Below, in pieces: positions 10,201 through 17,321 of a DNA stretch of 26,227 nt (position 1 is its first letter; each line of letters begins with the position of its first letter). Origin of the DNA: a virus. Location of the stretch: positions 1 to 26,227 of the IMG/VR virus record IMGVR_UViG_3300017719_000165; one strand, 5' to 3'. The notes under the pieces are model-generated. The model saw only the letters and a program-made list of their open reading frames with translations. It had not been told where the DNA came from and made no database searches. A program made the position numbers and the translations under genes.

Positions 10201-10812
10201 AGAAAATTTGGCATGAAAGAAGACAGCAAGTACACAGGTTACGCTAGAGTAGAGAACGGCTTACTTGGTATGCCCTTCCAGTTCTATAGCTACGCATTGG
10301 CTGCTACTAATAAGACTCTCGCAGCTTACGGTCATGGTCAGTTAAAGAATCGTTTTCTTGGGACAGCAATTGCTATGGGTCTTGGGTATATGTCACTAGA
10401 GTTAAAGACTCCTGACTTTGTAGAGCTTTCTCCGCAAGATAAGTTTGCTAGAGCCTTTGACTACTCAGGTGTTGCTGCGCTGCACTCAGATCTTTTCTAT
10501 ACTGCAATGAGTACAAGCCTTGCCCTTGGTGGCCCCAACATTACAGGCGGTGCTTTACAGCCTAGATACCCACAAGAGCCTAGTACATCGGATGCTATTA
10601 CAGGTCTTCTTGGTGCTGGCCCATCTATCGGCATGGAGTATGCAAATGGTATGGCTAATATGCTGACAGGTAATGTTGGAGAGGGTAGCAAAGAGTTTAT
10701 CCGTGCATTGCCGTTTTCCAATCTTTGGATGTGGAACGATTTTGTTAACAGAATGACGCGAATGTTAGAATCGGAACTTGATGATGGTCCATCTGGTTTT
10801 GGCAGGTACTAA
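7294..10812 (+). CDS. Internal virion protein D-like (T7 gp16-like) with inserted metalloprotease domain
   Basis: A 1172-residue ejection protein. The C-terminal region is the most recognisable: segments such as ILMGTPADKPIITDGVAYIP, GLLGMPFQFYSYALAATNKT, AMGLGYMSLELKTPDF and DKFARAFDYSGVAALHSDLF match the conserved C-terminal part of large podovirus internal virion proteins. The N-terminus has hydrophobic helices (about residues 130-190) but no lysozyme/transglycosylase motif, unlike T7 gp16. Residues about 799-926 look like an insertion. They contain an RASENKVYIDEDYIRDVMW strand-helix unit and then HEIMHTIH at 883-890, with a candidate third zinc ligand at E909 (in YENAINDLA). That is the HExxH plus Glu arrangement of gluzincin metalloproteases. 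The family matches are remembered patterns; zinc binding and proteolysis are inferences. Confidence 0.8.
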   Translation: MENGLNFVPDIEVGMDTVSAPDFYETVGASLGYKYNPLLDFISETIQFREPYQFGERGLPRPDYNARQNIPEDLMPYSSSLLDADSQAHMDFKVKNLRRGLKTREINARSGLGVSFLAEAFDPVNYISVPLRFVGLGATAFKSGLQGAAVVGAQEAIRAPLDPLATTAETAINVGSAFAFSTALTSALSVPAARRANAIQKVEVEIDNLRKAIEPLDGVEIDPSIASSAFTDSWLFKSITTPMKRVLQDEKVPNSVKLTMLDIANDAGILLAANKKGFAIKNSVFQNAKLRDGEWVQAYDEIVSIWGESQGTGVVKPLDYMYKRSDFETWLTEVDSKAMRGQKPANDFEAKAMDSLNNFYSKWESRLSERGLIGNKSFYIRDIDARQKKVDNINASIERYRGTPEYTRLKGIVDKNLDIINQHKSTIEDIDAAGPTVPANEEIFRPRYWDKDAIARDRSGLEKILADWFRNNPEGYGRNNMGKYVKTTFSTDEGAIAKRASDAVDSILGLRDVTDLDVASFGYGKSKHLKHRGIDIPNKLVLDYMHRNPVSIMKAYTARTAAKYEFSVKFDGQEIDDVIDDKMSEMIQSGMTVDQANASAKDIRHMYDRVAGTVIREPDAMNQKAAEVLRTAAQLGYLGKAGLSTISEPAKIMMEHGIGKTMKGLFSVLSDSQLKMGAKEARIAGEALEILMGSSHLRLVDDMGNNPLRSNFMDKSKNAFYALNGLAPITRIFKDFDGMMRSHTLIDYSIRWTQGKASKMEQEYLLRYGIDLETAGKIANAPWQKSEAGMYMANTEAWVDTIEFPSTTADIVTGPTESFTKRGRYKPAFYRASENKVYIDEDYIRDVMWQDRGWENPRVEGVKPIKPGIINTADDYVTFIKMHEIMHTIHSSKSLGFDKRTKKGLADYENAINDLAVAEIEKQARVTPETVQSFRNALSSGIANTILMGTPADKPIITDGVAYIPMHVARKFGMKEDSKYTGYARVENGLLGMPFQFYSYALAATNKTLAAYGHGQLKNRFLGTAIAMGLGYMSLELKTPDFVELSPQDKFARAFDYSGVAALHSDLFYTAMSTSLALGGPNITGGALQPRYPQEPSTSDAITGLLGAGPSIGMEYANGMANMLTGNVGEGSKEFIRALPFSNLWMWNDFVNRMTRMLESELDDGPSGFGRY
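9688..10071 (+). other. Candidate zinc metalloprotease domain inserted in the gp16-like protein
   Basis: These bases encode residues 799-926 of the large internal protein. H883, E884 and H887 form the HExxH zinc and catalytic motif and E909 lies 22 residues beyond H887, a spacing seen in gluzincins. The flanks (MANTEAW before, TPETVQSF after) read as continuous with each other in the family pattern I remember, which is why an insertion is proposed. Boundaries are approximate. Confidence 0.6.
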
Positions 10813-10867
10813 TTGTGCGTTGATAAAGCACGATTAGCTTGTTAGTCGATAAAAAAAGGAATGTCAC

Positions 10868-12697
10868 ATGACGATCAATCTTTCTGATAACTCTCCGCGA
10901 ATATCCTATTTGGTAGCTGCGGGTGTAGTTCAATCTACGTTTACAGTACCGTTTGAGTTCTTTGCTGAAGAAAGTTTGAATGTATATGTAGACAGTGTTT
11001 TAAAGACTTTAACTACAGATTACACTACTACAGGTGGCAACGGGACTACAGGTTCAGTTTTAATATCTGTAACTGGTGCATCAGGCGGATCGACTGTAGT
11101 TATTACTAGAGAAATACCACTTGAAAGAACAACAGACTTTCCAACGTCTGGACCCTTCCAGATCAGCGCTCTTAATACAGAGCTGGATCGTATCGTTGCT
11201 ATAGCCGCAGACGTACAAGACAAATCCATTCGATCTATACGAGCAGCGGATTCAGACGCAACAGCTTCTTACACCTTACCACTACTTGACGCGCGTAAAG
11301 GAACAGTCCTTGGCTTTAATGCAACGTCAGGGAACGTAGAAGTTGGGCCTAAGATTGCAGATGTTCAAAGCCTTTCAGACGTAAGCGCCGACATTGCTTT
11401 GCTTGCAGATATTGAAGACGGTACGACTGCAACTAATGCCATTACAAACGTAAATAATGTTCGTACACATATATCAACGCTAGGCCCAATATCTTCTGAT
11501 ATTACTACAGTCTCAGGCGTTTCCTCTAATGTAACTACTGTTGCTGGTATATCAGCAAACGTAACCACAGTGTCTGGAATATCGTCAGATGTTACAACGC
11601 TTGCTGGAATCAGCTCAGACGTAACCACAGCCGCTGATAATGACGCTAATATAACTACGGTCGCTGGAATATCTAGCAATGTAACTACTGTTGCTGGTGT
11701 CTCGGGTGATGTTACTTCGGTTGCTGGGATTTCTGCTAACGTAACTAGCGTTGCTGGTGTTACTTCTGACGTTACAACGGTTGCAGGAATTTCTGGTAAT
11801 GTTTCTACGGTAGCTGGGATTAGCTCAGACGTTGCAACTGTAGCAGCAGATGGTACAGACATTGGAATTGTTGCTGGCATATCTTCTAATATAACTACAG
11901 TAGCGGGTGATAGTGCCGACATACAATCTTTAGGCGCTCTGAGTTCAGAAATTGGTCTTCTTGGTGTTGCAAGCGTTATAACCGACATGAGCACTTTAGG
12001 GGCTTCTGACGTAGTTAATGACATGAGTGCTTTAGGAGCATCATCAAACATAACCGCAATGGGTCTTTTAGGGACAAGCGCAGTTATAACTGATATGGGC
12101 ATTTTAGGTACGGCTGATGTTGTGGCTGATATGAATGTTCTTGGGACAACGGCAAACGTCACAGCAATGAATGTTCTTGGCACCTCTGCCAATGTTACTG
12201 CAATGTCCACAGTATCTGGGAGTATTGCGGATGTTACTGCTGTTGCCGCTGATGCCACAGATATTGGGACAGTCGCCACTGATCTATCTGGCTCTGACAA
12301 TATAGGCACAGTCGCAGGATCAATCAGCAACGTAAATAATGTTGGCGGGTCAATTGCTAACGTCAACACAGTGGCAAGCAACCTTGCCAGTGTAAATAGC
12401 TTTGGCGAAACGTATCGCATTGCGGCTAGTGATCCCACAACCAGCCTTGATGAAGGCGACTTGTACTTCGATACAACAAATAACGTGATGAAAGTTTATG
12501 ACGGAAGCGCGTGGGTTGCTGCGTATGCTAGCTTATCAGGAGCTTTGGCTGTAGTTAATAATCTTTCCGATGTCCCAAGCGCGTCTACTGCTCGTACAAA
12601 TCTGGGGATCGACGCAAATTATTATACTAAAACAGCAAGTGATGCTCGTTATGCTTCTGCAGACGATGCACTAGCATTATCTATTGCACTCGGATAA
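10868..12697 (+). CDS. Tail fibre with T7 gp17-like N-terminus and repeat shaft
   Basis: A 609-residue fibre. Residues 1 to about 150 match the T7 gp17 N-terminal attachment domain: a beta-rich start (TFTVPFEFFAEESLNVYV), the VITREIPLERTTDFPTSGPF block and an NTELDRIVAIAADVQD helix. Residues 209-366 are about fifteen 10-residue repeats of the SSDVTTVAGI type, residues 367-451 are seven 12-residue repeats of the TSAVITDMGILG type, and the end has an NLSDVPSASTARTNLGI motif followed by YYTKTASDARYAS, common near fibre C-termini. The N-terminus should bind the tail adaptor/nozzle. There is no large receptor-binding head, so the tip is probably made by the genes downstream. An AAAGGAA ribosome site precedes the ATG. 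Confidence 0.85.
   Translation: MTINLSDNSPRISYLVAAGVVQSTFTVPFEFFAEESLNVYVDSVLKTLTTDYTTTGGNGTTGSVLISVTGASGGSTVVITREIPLERTTDFPTSGPFQISALNTELDRIVAIAADVQDKSIRSIRAADSDATASYTLPLLDARKGTVLGFNATSGNVEVGPKIADVQSLSDVSADIALLADIEDGTTATNAITNVNNVRTHISTLGPISSDITTVSGVSSNVTTVAGISANVTTVSGISSDVTTLAGISSDVTTAADNDANITTVAGISSNVTTVAGVSGDVTSVAGISANVTSVAGVTSDVTTVAGISGNVSTVAGISSDVATVAADGTDIGIVAGISSNITTVAGDSADIQSLGALSSEIGLLGVASVITDMSTLGASDVVNDMSALGASSNITAMGLLGTSAVITDMGILGTADVVADMNVLGTTANVTAMNVLGTSANVTAMSTVSGSIADVTAVAADATDIGTVATDLSGSDNIGTVAGSISNVNNVGGSIANVNTVASNLASVNSFGETYRIAASDPTTSLDEGDLYFDTTNNVMKVYDGSAWVAAYASLSGALAVVNNLSDVPSASTARTNLGIDANYYTKTASDARYASADDALALSIALG
11492..12220 (+). repeat. In-frame tandem repeats encoding the fibre shaft (30-bp, then 36-bp period)
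   Basis: Fifteen imperfect 30-bp units (10 residues each, consensus SSDVTTVAGI, the last ones degenerate) run from 11492 to about 11965. Seven imperfect 36-bp units (12 residues, consensus with ITDMxxLG or VTAMxxLG) follow to about 12220. Third positions vary freely, so selection acts on the protein rather than on the DNA. Confidence 0.85.
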
Positions 12698-12708
12698 GGA
12701 AATAAGAA

Positions 12709-13041
12709 ATGGCTAACACTTTTAAAAATGCAGTAAGTTCAGCGGTGGGAACAGGCCAAACCAGCGTTTACACTGCTCCATCATCAACAACCTCAACGGT
12801 AATTGGTCTTACGGTTGCTAACATTACGTCTTCATCAGTAACGGTTGATGTCGTAGTTACAGACACATCTAGCAGTACCAGCGCTTACCTAGTTAAATCT
12901 GCAACTGTTCCAGTTGGGGGCGCTCTAGTTCCAATCGGTGGAGACCAAAAGGTTGTGCTAGAAACCACTGATATAATTAAAGTGACAAGCAGCGCAGCGT
13001 CTAGCGTAGATGTTTTTGTCTCTATTCTAGAACAATCATAG
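12709..13041 (+). CDS. Small Ser/Thr/Val-rich virion protein, probably fibre- or head-associated
   Basis: A 110-residue protein made almost entirely of beta-prone Ser/Thr/Val segments, e.g. TVIGLTVANITSSSVTVDVV, followed by a gapped strand pattern ending in DVFVSIL. It looks like a single beta-sandwich domain with no Cys and few charged residues. Similar short proteins occur beside fibre genes in other marine phages, but I cannot name a family with certainty. It lies between two fibre genes with 11-base and 9-base gaps, so it is probably co-translated with them and part of the fibre or of a decoration. A GGAAATAAG ribosome site precedes the start. Confidence 0.7.
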   Translation: MANTFKNAVSSAVGTGQTSVYTAPSSTTSTVIGLTVANITSSSVTVDVVVTDTSSSTSAYLVKSATVPVGGALVPIGGDQKVVLETTDIIKVTSSAASSVDVFVSILEQS

Positions 13042-13050
13042 GAGTAATAA

Positions 13051-13593
13051 ATGCCTTATATTGGTAATCAACCTGCACCACAGAATATTACTTCAAGTGA
13101 TATAGCGGATGGAGCAATTCTTAATGTAGACATTGCTTCAGATGCAGCTATTGCTGCTAGTAAGATTTCTGGAATACCAACAGATTTTGTTAGCGCAGCT
13201 TCTGGAGGTACATTTAGTGGTGACATTGATGTAGGCGGTGAGCTACTTGTTGACAGCTACAACGAAACCTACGCAGCCGTTACATCATCTAGCAACGCCA
13301 CCACGGTCAACTGCGAAACAGGTAACGCTTTTAGTCATGTTTTAACAGAGAACACCACGTTCACGTTCAGCAACCCACCTGCAAGCGGCACTGCGTACAG
13401 CTTCAGCATTGAGATCATCCAAGACAGCGGTGCATCTGGCTACACCGTCACTTGGCCACCTGCTGTTGATTGGCCTGCTGCCACGGCTCCTACGATCACA
13501 GCAACGGCAAGTGCAAAGGACGTGTTTGTGTTCTACACCCGTGATGGCGGAACAACTTGGTATGGCTTCACTGCGGGTCAGGCTCTAGGATAA
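13051..13593 (+). CDS. Tail fibre / structural protein
   Basis: A 180-residue virion protein. The N-terminal part (MPYIGNQPAPQNITSSDIAD, then ILNVDIASDAAIAASKIS) is the connector motif seen in many phage fibres of marine origin, where 'IGN-P' and 'I-DgaI-n-dIa--AaI-asKis' patterns recur. The C-terminal half is beta-rich with many Thr and aromatic residues (FTFSNPPASGTAYSFSIEI and a C-terminal GTTWYGFTAGQAL), which resembles phage fibre beta-sandwich tips. It lies between other fibre genes with short gaps and a GGAG ribosome site. Exact role (shaft joint or tip) is not known. Confidence 0.75.
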   Translation: MPYIGNQPAPQNITSSDIADGAILNVDIASDAAIAASKISGIPTDFVSAASGGTFSGDIDVGGELLVDSYNETYAAVTSSSNATTVNCETGNAFSHVLTENTTFTFSNPPASGTAYSFSIEIIQDSGASGYTVTWPPAVDWPAATAPTITATASAKDVFVFYTRDGGTTWYGFTAGQALG

Positions 13594-13605
13594 GGAGCTT
13601 ATAAA

Positions 13606-15552
13606 ATGGCTACTAAAAAGAAGTTACTTCAAGCGGCGGCTGGTAGTGCTGGCGGTGCTGGCGGTCTTGATATTCCAGATGTGTTCAGCACTTATTTGTA
13701 TTCTGGCAATAGTTCCGCTCAGACTATTACTAACGGCATAGACCTTGATGGAGAGGGTGGGCTTTGGTGGCTGAAGACTAGATCACAAACGGGAAGCCAT
13801 GCACTTTATGACTCTACACGGGCAACTGGTTCAGAGCATTTTCCTCTTTTTTCTAACACTAACGGTGCCGAGTATGATGACTTTGATACTACCCCAACAT
13901 CCACTGGGTTTACTATAAATAGTACAAGCTCTGGTACGGTAAATCAAACAGGAGTAGACTACGTTTCTTGGACATGGCGGAAGGCTCCTAAGTTCTGTGA
14001 TATTGTTGAATATACCGGAAACAACACTGCCCGTACCATTAGCCATAACTTGGGTACAACTCCGGGTTTAATTATATGCAAGGCTAAAAGCTCAAGTGGC
14101 AACTGGAAAGTTTGGCACAGAAGTTTATCTAATGGAGCCTCTGGTGTTCTAAACTTGAACCTTACTGGCGCAGAGACTTCCAGCACGACTATGTGGAACA
14201 ATACACTCCCTACAGATAGTGTGTTTTCTCTGGGAACTAGCAATAATGTTAATGAAACTGGACTTGAGTTCGTAGCCTACCTCTTCGCCCACAACGGTGG
14301 TGACGGTGATTTCGGGCCTGACGGCGATCAAGATATTATCAAGTGTGGGGGGATTACTAATGCTGCATCTGGTGTCAATACCATTGATCTTGGCTTTGAA
14401 GCACAGTGGGTGATGATTAAGCGTATTGACTCCGTTGGCTCTTGGATGATGGCCGATATAATGCGTGGCGCACCTGTGCTTTCATCCAACACTGCAAGAC
14501 TATTTGCCGATCGCACTGCTGCCGAAAGTGATGACCCTCTTATCGGGCCACATTCGACAGGGTTTCAGTTTAATAACCAATGGGGTTCATCCTCTGATTG
14601 GATCTACATGGCAATCCGCCGTGGCCAACTAGCTGTGCCAGAGGATGCGACTGATGTGTTTGATGTTAAAACAAGGATTAATGCCGATCCGTCATATGTC
14701 TCATCAACGGGTGTCGTTGATATGGCAATTGATAGGTATACCAGCTCCGACGATAATAGAATTTTAACCAGGCTGACGGGAAAAAATAACTTAGACCTTA
14801 ATAATGACACTGCTGAAAGCACAGGCGGCTATACTTATTATCCCTTTGATTACAACACAGGCTGGTTTCAGTCTGCGGGTGCGGCGGAAGCAAACCGTAT
14901 TTCGTGGATGTGGAAACGTGCGCCGGGCTATTTTGATGTTGTTGCTTACACGGGGACGGGAGCAAACAGAACCGTACAGCATAATTTAAACGCATCGCCA
15001 GATATGATATGGTTGAAGTCACGGGAAACGGTTTCCTCAAGCAATGATTGGGCGGTCTACTGCTCTGCCTTTTCAAACCCTACCGACACAAACTTAACAC
15101 TAAATTCGTCCGGTGGACAAAACACAGGTTCGGGTGGAATTCTATGGAACAGCACTGCCCCAACAGATTCTGTTTTCTCACTTGGAACTTACAACGGGTT
15201 AAATCAATCCGGTAAAAGATACATTGCATATCTTTTCAGTACCTTAGCTGGGGTAAGCAAGGTTGGTTCGTATGCTGGTTCAAACAGCGACCAGACTATT
15301 GACTGTGGATTTACGGCAGGTGCTAGGTTCGTGCTTATCAAGAATATCTCTAGAAATAGCGATTGGATAGTTCTTGATAGTGTCCGTGGAATTGTCTCTG
15401 GGACTGATCCGTTTTTAAGGCTCAATGATGCTGCGGCTCAAAACTCTGCGGCAGACTACATTGACCCTGATAACAGCGGCTTCATTGTCACTGGAGCTAA
15501 TAGTCCGACAAATCAAAGTGGCGACAATTACATCTTCTACGCAATTGCATAA
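13606..15552 (+). CDS. Receptor-binding tail protein with duplicated DUF7483-type region
   Basis: A 648-residue beta-rich protein, the best candidate for the host-recognition tip. After an Ala/Gly-rich N-terminus it contains two related halves. DIVEYTGNNTARTISHNLG begins near residue 128 and DVVAYTGTGANRTVQHNL near 441, and each is followed by a Trp-containing strand pair, a TDSVFSLGT motif (about residues 204 and 522), and a YLFAHN or YLFST strand. This architecture is what I recall of the DUF7483-type fibre proteins of cyanophages and other marine phages. The ATG has a GGAG ribosome site in the 12-base gap after the previous fibre gene. A tail-assembly chaperone-like gene follows, as is common for receptor-binding proteins. 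Confidence 0.75.
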   Translation: MATKKKLLQAAAGSAGGAGGLDIPDVFSTYLYSGNSSAQTITNGIDLDGEGGLWWLKTRSQTGSHALYDSTRATGSEHFPLFSNTNGAEYDDFDTTPTSTGFTINSTSSGTVNQTGVDYVSWTWRKAPKFCDIVEYTGNNTARTISHNLGTTPGLIICKAKSSSGNWKVWHRSLSNGASGVLNLNLTGAETSSTTMWNNTLPTDSVFSLGTSNNVNETGLEFVAYLFAHNGGDGDFGPDGDQDIIKCGGITNAASGVNTIDLGFEAQWVMIKRIDSVGSWMMADIMRGAPVLSSNTARLFADRTAAESDDPLIGPHSTGFQFNNQWGSSSDWIYMAIRRGQLAVPEDATDVFDVKTRINADPSYVSSTGVVDMAIDRYTSSDDNRILTRLTGKNNLDLNNDTAESTGGYTYYPFDYNTGWFQSAGAAEANRISWMWKRAPGYFDVVAYTGTGANRTVQHNLNASPDMIWLKSRETVSSSNDWAVYCSAFSNPTDTNLTLNSSGGQNTGSGGILWNSTAPTDSVFSLGTYNGLNQSGKRYIAYLFSTLAGVSKVGSYAGSNSDQTIDCGFTAGARFVLIKNISRNSDWIVLDSVRGIVSGTDPFLRLNDAAAQNSAADYIDPDNSGFIVTGANSPTNQSGDNYIFYAIA

Positions 15553-15581
15553 CTCAACAGCATCACGAAAGGATCACTCTG

Positions 15582-16079
15582 ATGGCTGAATATCGACACA
15601 CTACAACAGGCGAAGTTAAAACGCAGGGGCAGTGGCGCAGCCACTACAGCAACGTATCGCTGCCTCGTGTCTGGAAGGCTGCAACACTTGCTGGCCTTAA
15701 CCTAGAGGCCGTCTTGGCATCACCAGCGGCTACAACAACAGCATACCAAACGTCTGCCCGTGATGGCGTAGAGCAAGACGCTAACGGCAATTGGGTTGAG
15801 AAGTATGTTGCCCGTGATATGTTTGCTGACACGACTGAGGATGGCGTAACAACCACTAAGGCAGAGCATGAGGCTGCATACCAAGCTGGTCTTGATGCCA
15901 GTGTGGCTGAAAGCAACCGCACCAAGCGTGATGGCTTGCTGGCTGACACTGATTACTTTGCGCTCACTGATGTAACTATGGATGCGGCGATGACGAGTTA
16001 TCGTCAGGCGCTGCGTGACATTACTGCGCACTCTGACTGGCCCAACTTGGATGAGGCCGACTGGCCGACTAAGCCCTGA
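15582..16079 (+). CDS. Tail assembly chaperone-like protein (Phage_tail_APC type)
   Basis: A 165-residue protein. The C-terminal part is diagnostic: RDGLLADTDYFALTDVTMD, then a helix with SYRQALRDITAHSDWPN, ending in ADWPTKP. This matches the Phage_tail_APC pattern (R..LL..tD......D......W..YRQALRDi......P....WP..P). Family members lie beside fibre genes and are thought to help fold or assemble fibres, or to sit on the fibre. The N-terminal half (HTTTGEVKTQGQWRSHYSN) is the fibre-partner type head seen in marine relatives. It directly follows the receptor-binding gene with an AAAGGATC ribosome site. The biochemical role is inferred from family and position. Confidence 0.75.
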   Translation: MAEYRHTTTGEVKTQGQWRSHYSNVSLPRVWKAATLAGLNLEAVLASPAATTTAYQTSARDGVEQDANGNWVEKYVARDMFADTTEDGVTTTKAEHEAAYQAGLDASVAESNRTKRDGLLADTDYFALTDVTMDAAMTSYRQALRDITAHSDWPNLDEADWPTKP

Positions 16080-16089
16080 GGAATAAAAC

Positions 16090-16284
16090 ATGGACAAACG
16101 TACAGTAGCTTCCGCGCATGAGCGCATTGATGGCTTAGAAAAAGAGGTGATTGCCATGCAAACAGAAATGAAAATACAATTTCGTGATCTGTTTGGTAGG
16201 GTTAAGCGTCTTGAAGCGATCATGATCGGCACAACAGGCTTTATCATTGCACTCTTAGTAGCAGTGCTGACTAAGATGGGCTGA
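16090..16284 (+). CDS. Small coiled-coil membrane protein, XhlA-like
   Basis: A 64-residue protein with a charged amphipathic helix at residues 8-42 (heptad-like HERIDGLEKEVIAMQTEMKI) and one transmembrane segment at about 44-62, ending in a short Lys-containing tail. This layout (N-terminal coiled coil, C-terminal anchor) is that of the XhlA haemolysin/holin-accessory family. It is the first gene of the lysis cassette, 10 bases after the chaperone-like gene and with a GAGGAA ribosome site. It probably acts in the inner membrane with the holin genes that follow. Direct function is not provable from sequence. Confidence 0.65.
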   Translation: MDKRTVASAHERIDGLEKEVIAMQTEMKIQFRDLFGRVKRLEAIMIGTTGFIIALLVAVLTKMG

Positions 16285-16288
16285 CAGA

Positions 16289-16762
16289 ATGATTGACCCT
16301 GTAACAGCGGTCGGTCTAGCCACCAGTGCTTTCAATATTCTCAAGCAGGGTATTAGTGCTGGAAAAGACATACAGGAAATGAGCGGAACCCTAGCTAAAT
16401 GGGGCTCCGCTTTTTCTGATTTTCAGTACGCTGAAGACAAGACAAAGAACCCTCCGTTCTACAAAATGATGTCTGACAATAGCGCTAATGCTATTGAAAT
16501 CTTTGCTCAGAAAAAGAAGATGGAATCCATGAGAAGTGAAATAAAAGACCACATATCATGGGTTTACGGACCATCGGCTTGGGAGGAAGTGCTTGCTATC
16601 GAGGGCGAGATGCGCCGCATCCGTAAGGAAGAGGCTTACAAAAAGCAAGAGATGATAGACAACGCTATCAACTTTGTTCTTGGCACTTTTTTATTTGCTA
16701 TTGCTGCGGCTGGGATTGTGACAGGCTTCTATTATCTTGGGCGTTATCAGGGGAAGTGGTGA
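16289..16762 (+). CDS. Membrane-anchored protein of unknown function in the lysis cassette
   Basis: A 157-residue protein with a weakly hydrophobic N-terminus (IDPVTAVGLATSAFNILKQG), a charged helical middle (residues 65-125, with EIFAQKKKMESMRSEIKDHI and MRRIRKEEAYKKQEM) and one strong C-terminal transmembrane segment at about 128-150. I recall similar proteins with a WG-AFSDF motif in marine phages near the lysis genes, without known function. A C-terminal anchor and long helical body could make it a spanin-like or accessory lysis protein, but no lipobox or other decisive signal is present. It shares its last base with the start of the next small gene. Confidence 0.65.
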   Translation: MIDPVTAVGLATSAFNILKQGISAGKDIQEMSGTLAKWGSAFSDFQYAEDKTKNPPFYKMMSDNSANAIEIFAQKKKMESMRSEIKDHISWVYGPSAWEEVLAIEGEMRRIRKEEAYKKQEMIDNAINFVLGTFLFAIAAAGIVTGFYYLGRYQGKW

Positions 16763-16926
16763 TGTGGTTCTTGGTTTGGTTCCAAGTTATAAATAATAAC
16801 ATTGAGCACTATCAGCTTAATCAATTTACAACTGAGATGGAGTGTGCCGAAGCACTTCAGGATGCAAAAGTCTTGATAACTACGAGCCAAACAACGGTCT
16901 ACTGTTTTGAGGTTATACCAGAATAA
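16762..16926 (+). CDS. 54-residue protein with a hydrophobic N-terminus
   Basis: This small gene starts ATGTGGTTC at the overlap TGATG with the upstream stop and ends at TAA. The product begins with the aromatic/hydrophobic stretch MWFLVWFQVI (about 10 residues), too short for a certain membrane span, followed by a soluble part with two cysteines (in TEMECAEAL and VYCFEVIPE). I recall similar short proteins in marine phages, but no function is known. The start/stop coupling and the fit into a tightly packed cassette support it being real. Confidence 0.6.
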   Translation: MWFLVWFQVINNNIEHYQLNQFTTEMECAEALQDAKVLITTSQTTVYCFEVIPE

Positions 16927-16942
16927 GAAGGGTGATTACGTT

Positions 16943-17029
16943 GTGTATGACAAAGATGGGAAAGTTGTTATAATAAGCCACCACAAGCACTATGCGATAG
17001 CGTATGCCAGGAGTTTAAACAATGAGTGA
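16943..17029 (+). CDS. Possible very short gene with a non-ATG start
   Basis: The frame ending at the TGA at 17027-17029 stays open back past 16907 and reads like protein rather than noise: YDKDGKVVIISHHKHYAIAY followed by ARSLNNE. No ATG is present; GTG at 16943 (with a GAAGGG element 11 bases upstream) or TTG at 16907 could start it. It overlaps the next gene's ATG. It fills the only gap in the lysis cassette. Start and reality are both uncertain. Confidence 0.3.
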   Translation: MYDKDGKVVIISHHKHYAIAYARSLNNE

Positions 17030-17321
17030 GTACGATCTAAACAGCAACGGTAAGATTGATCCAGACGAGCGAGAGCTTATGCTCGAGGACCGTAGGTTGC
17101 GCATGGAAGACGCTGACCACAAGCGAGATGCTCAGTTACGTATGACTTGGTTCGCTCTCTTTGGCCTTTTAATCTATCCTGTTGGCATCGTGGCTGCTGA
17201 CATCTGGGGGTATGACACTACTGGTCAGTTGTTGGCTGACATTGCCCCCACTTATTTCATCGCAATCAGCGGCCTTGTTGCTGCGTTCTTTGGGTTTAGT
17301 GCAATGGGGTCTAAAAAATGA
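17022..17321 (+). CDS. Two-TM holin-like protein with an N-terminal EF-hand loop
   Basis: A 99-residue membrane protein. Residues 5-16 (DLNSNGKIDPDE) form a textbook EF-hand calcium loop: D1, N3, N5, G6, I8, D9 and E12 are all in the canonical positions. A charged helix (residues 17-40) follows, then two transmembrane segments at about 41-62 and 75-95. The size and two-TM layout suggest a class II-type holin or a regulator of one. The neighbours (another holin-like gene, then the endolysin) place it in lysis. The ATG has an AGGAG ribosome site 8 bases upstream. Calcium binding by a single loop would be weak unless the protein dimerises; this is inference. Confidence 0.7.
   Translation: MSEYDLNSNGKIDPDERELMLEDRRLRMEDADHKRDAQLRMTWFALFGLLIYPVGIVAADIWGYDTTGQLLADIAPTYFIAISGLVAAFFGFSAMGSKK

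Noticed and set aside
10813-10867. Terminator before the tail fibre gene (CGATTA/TAGTCG stem).
   Set aside because: The stem is short with a G-U pair and is followed by As, not Ts, on the plus strand.
11365-12438. A 357-codon open frame antisense to the fibre gene.
   Set aside because: It mirrors the repetitive shaft (repeated Val/Thr/Pro/Ala pattern with the same period), so the lack of stops follows from the repeats. No ribosome site or protein family is visible.
14791-15076. Overlapping open frames on both strands in the receptor-binding gene.
   Set aside because: All fall inside a well-supported gene and lack ribosome sites; they are frame shadows.
15720-16247. A 175-codon minus-strand open frame across the chaperone-like and XhlA-like genes.
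   Set aside because: It spans two well-supported plus-strand genes and their gap, and the product has no domain-like pattern.
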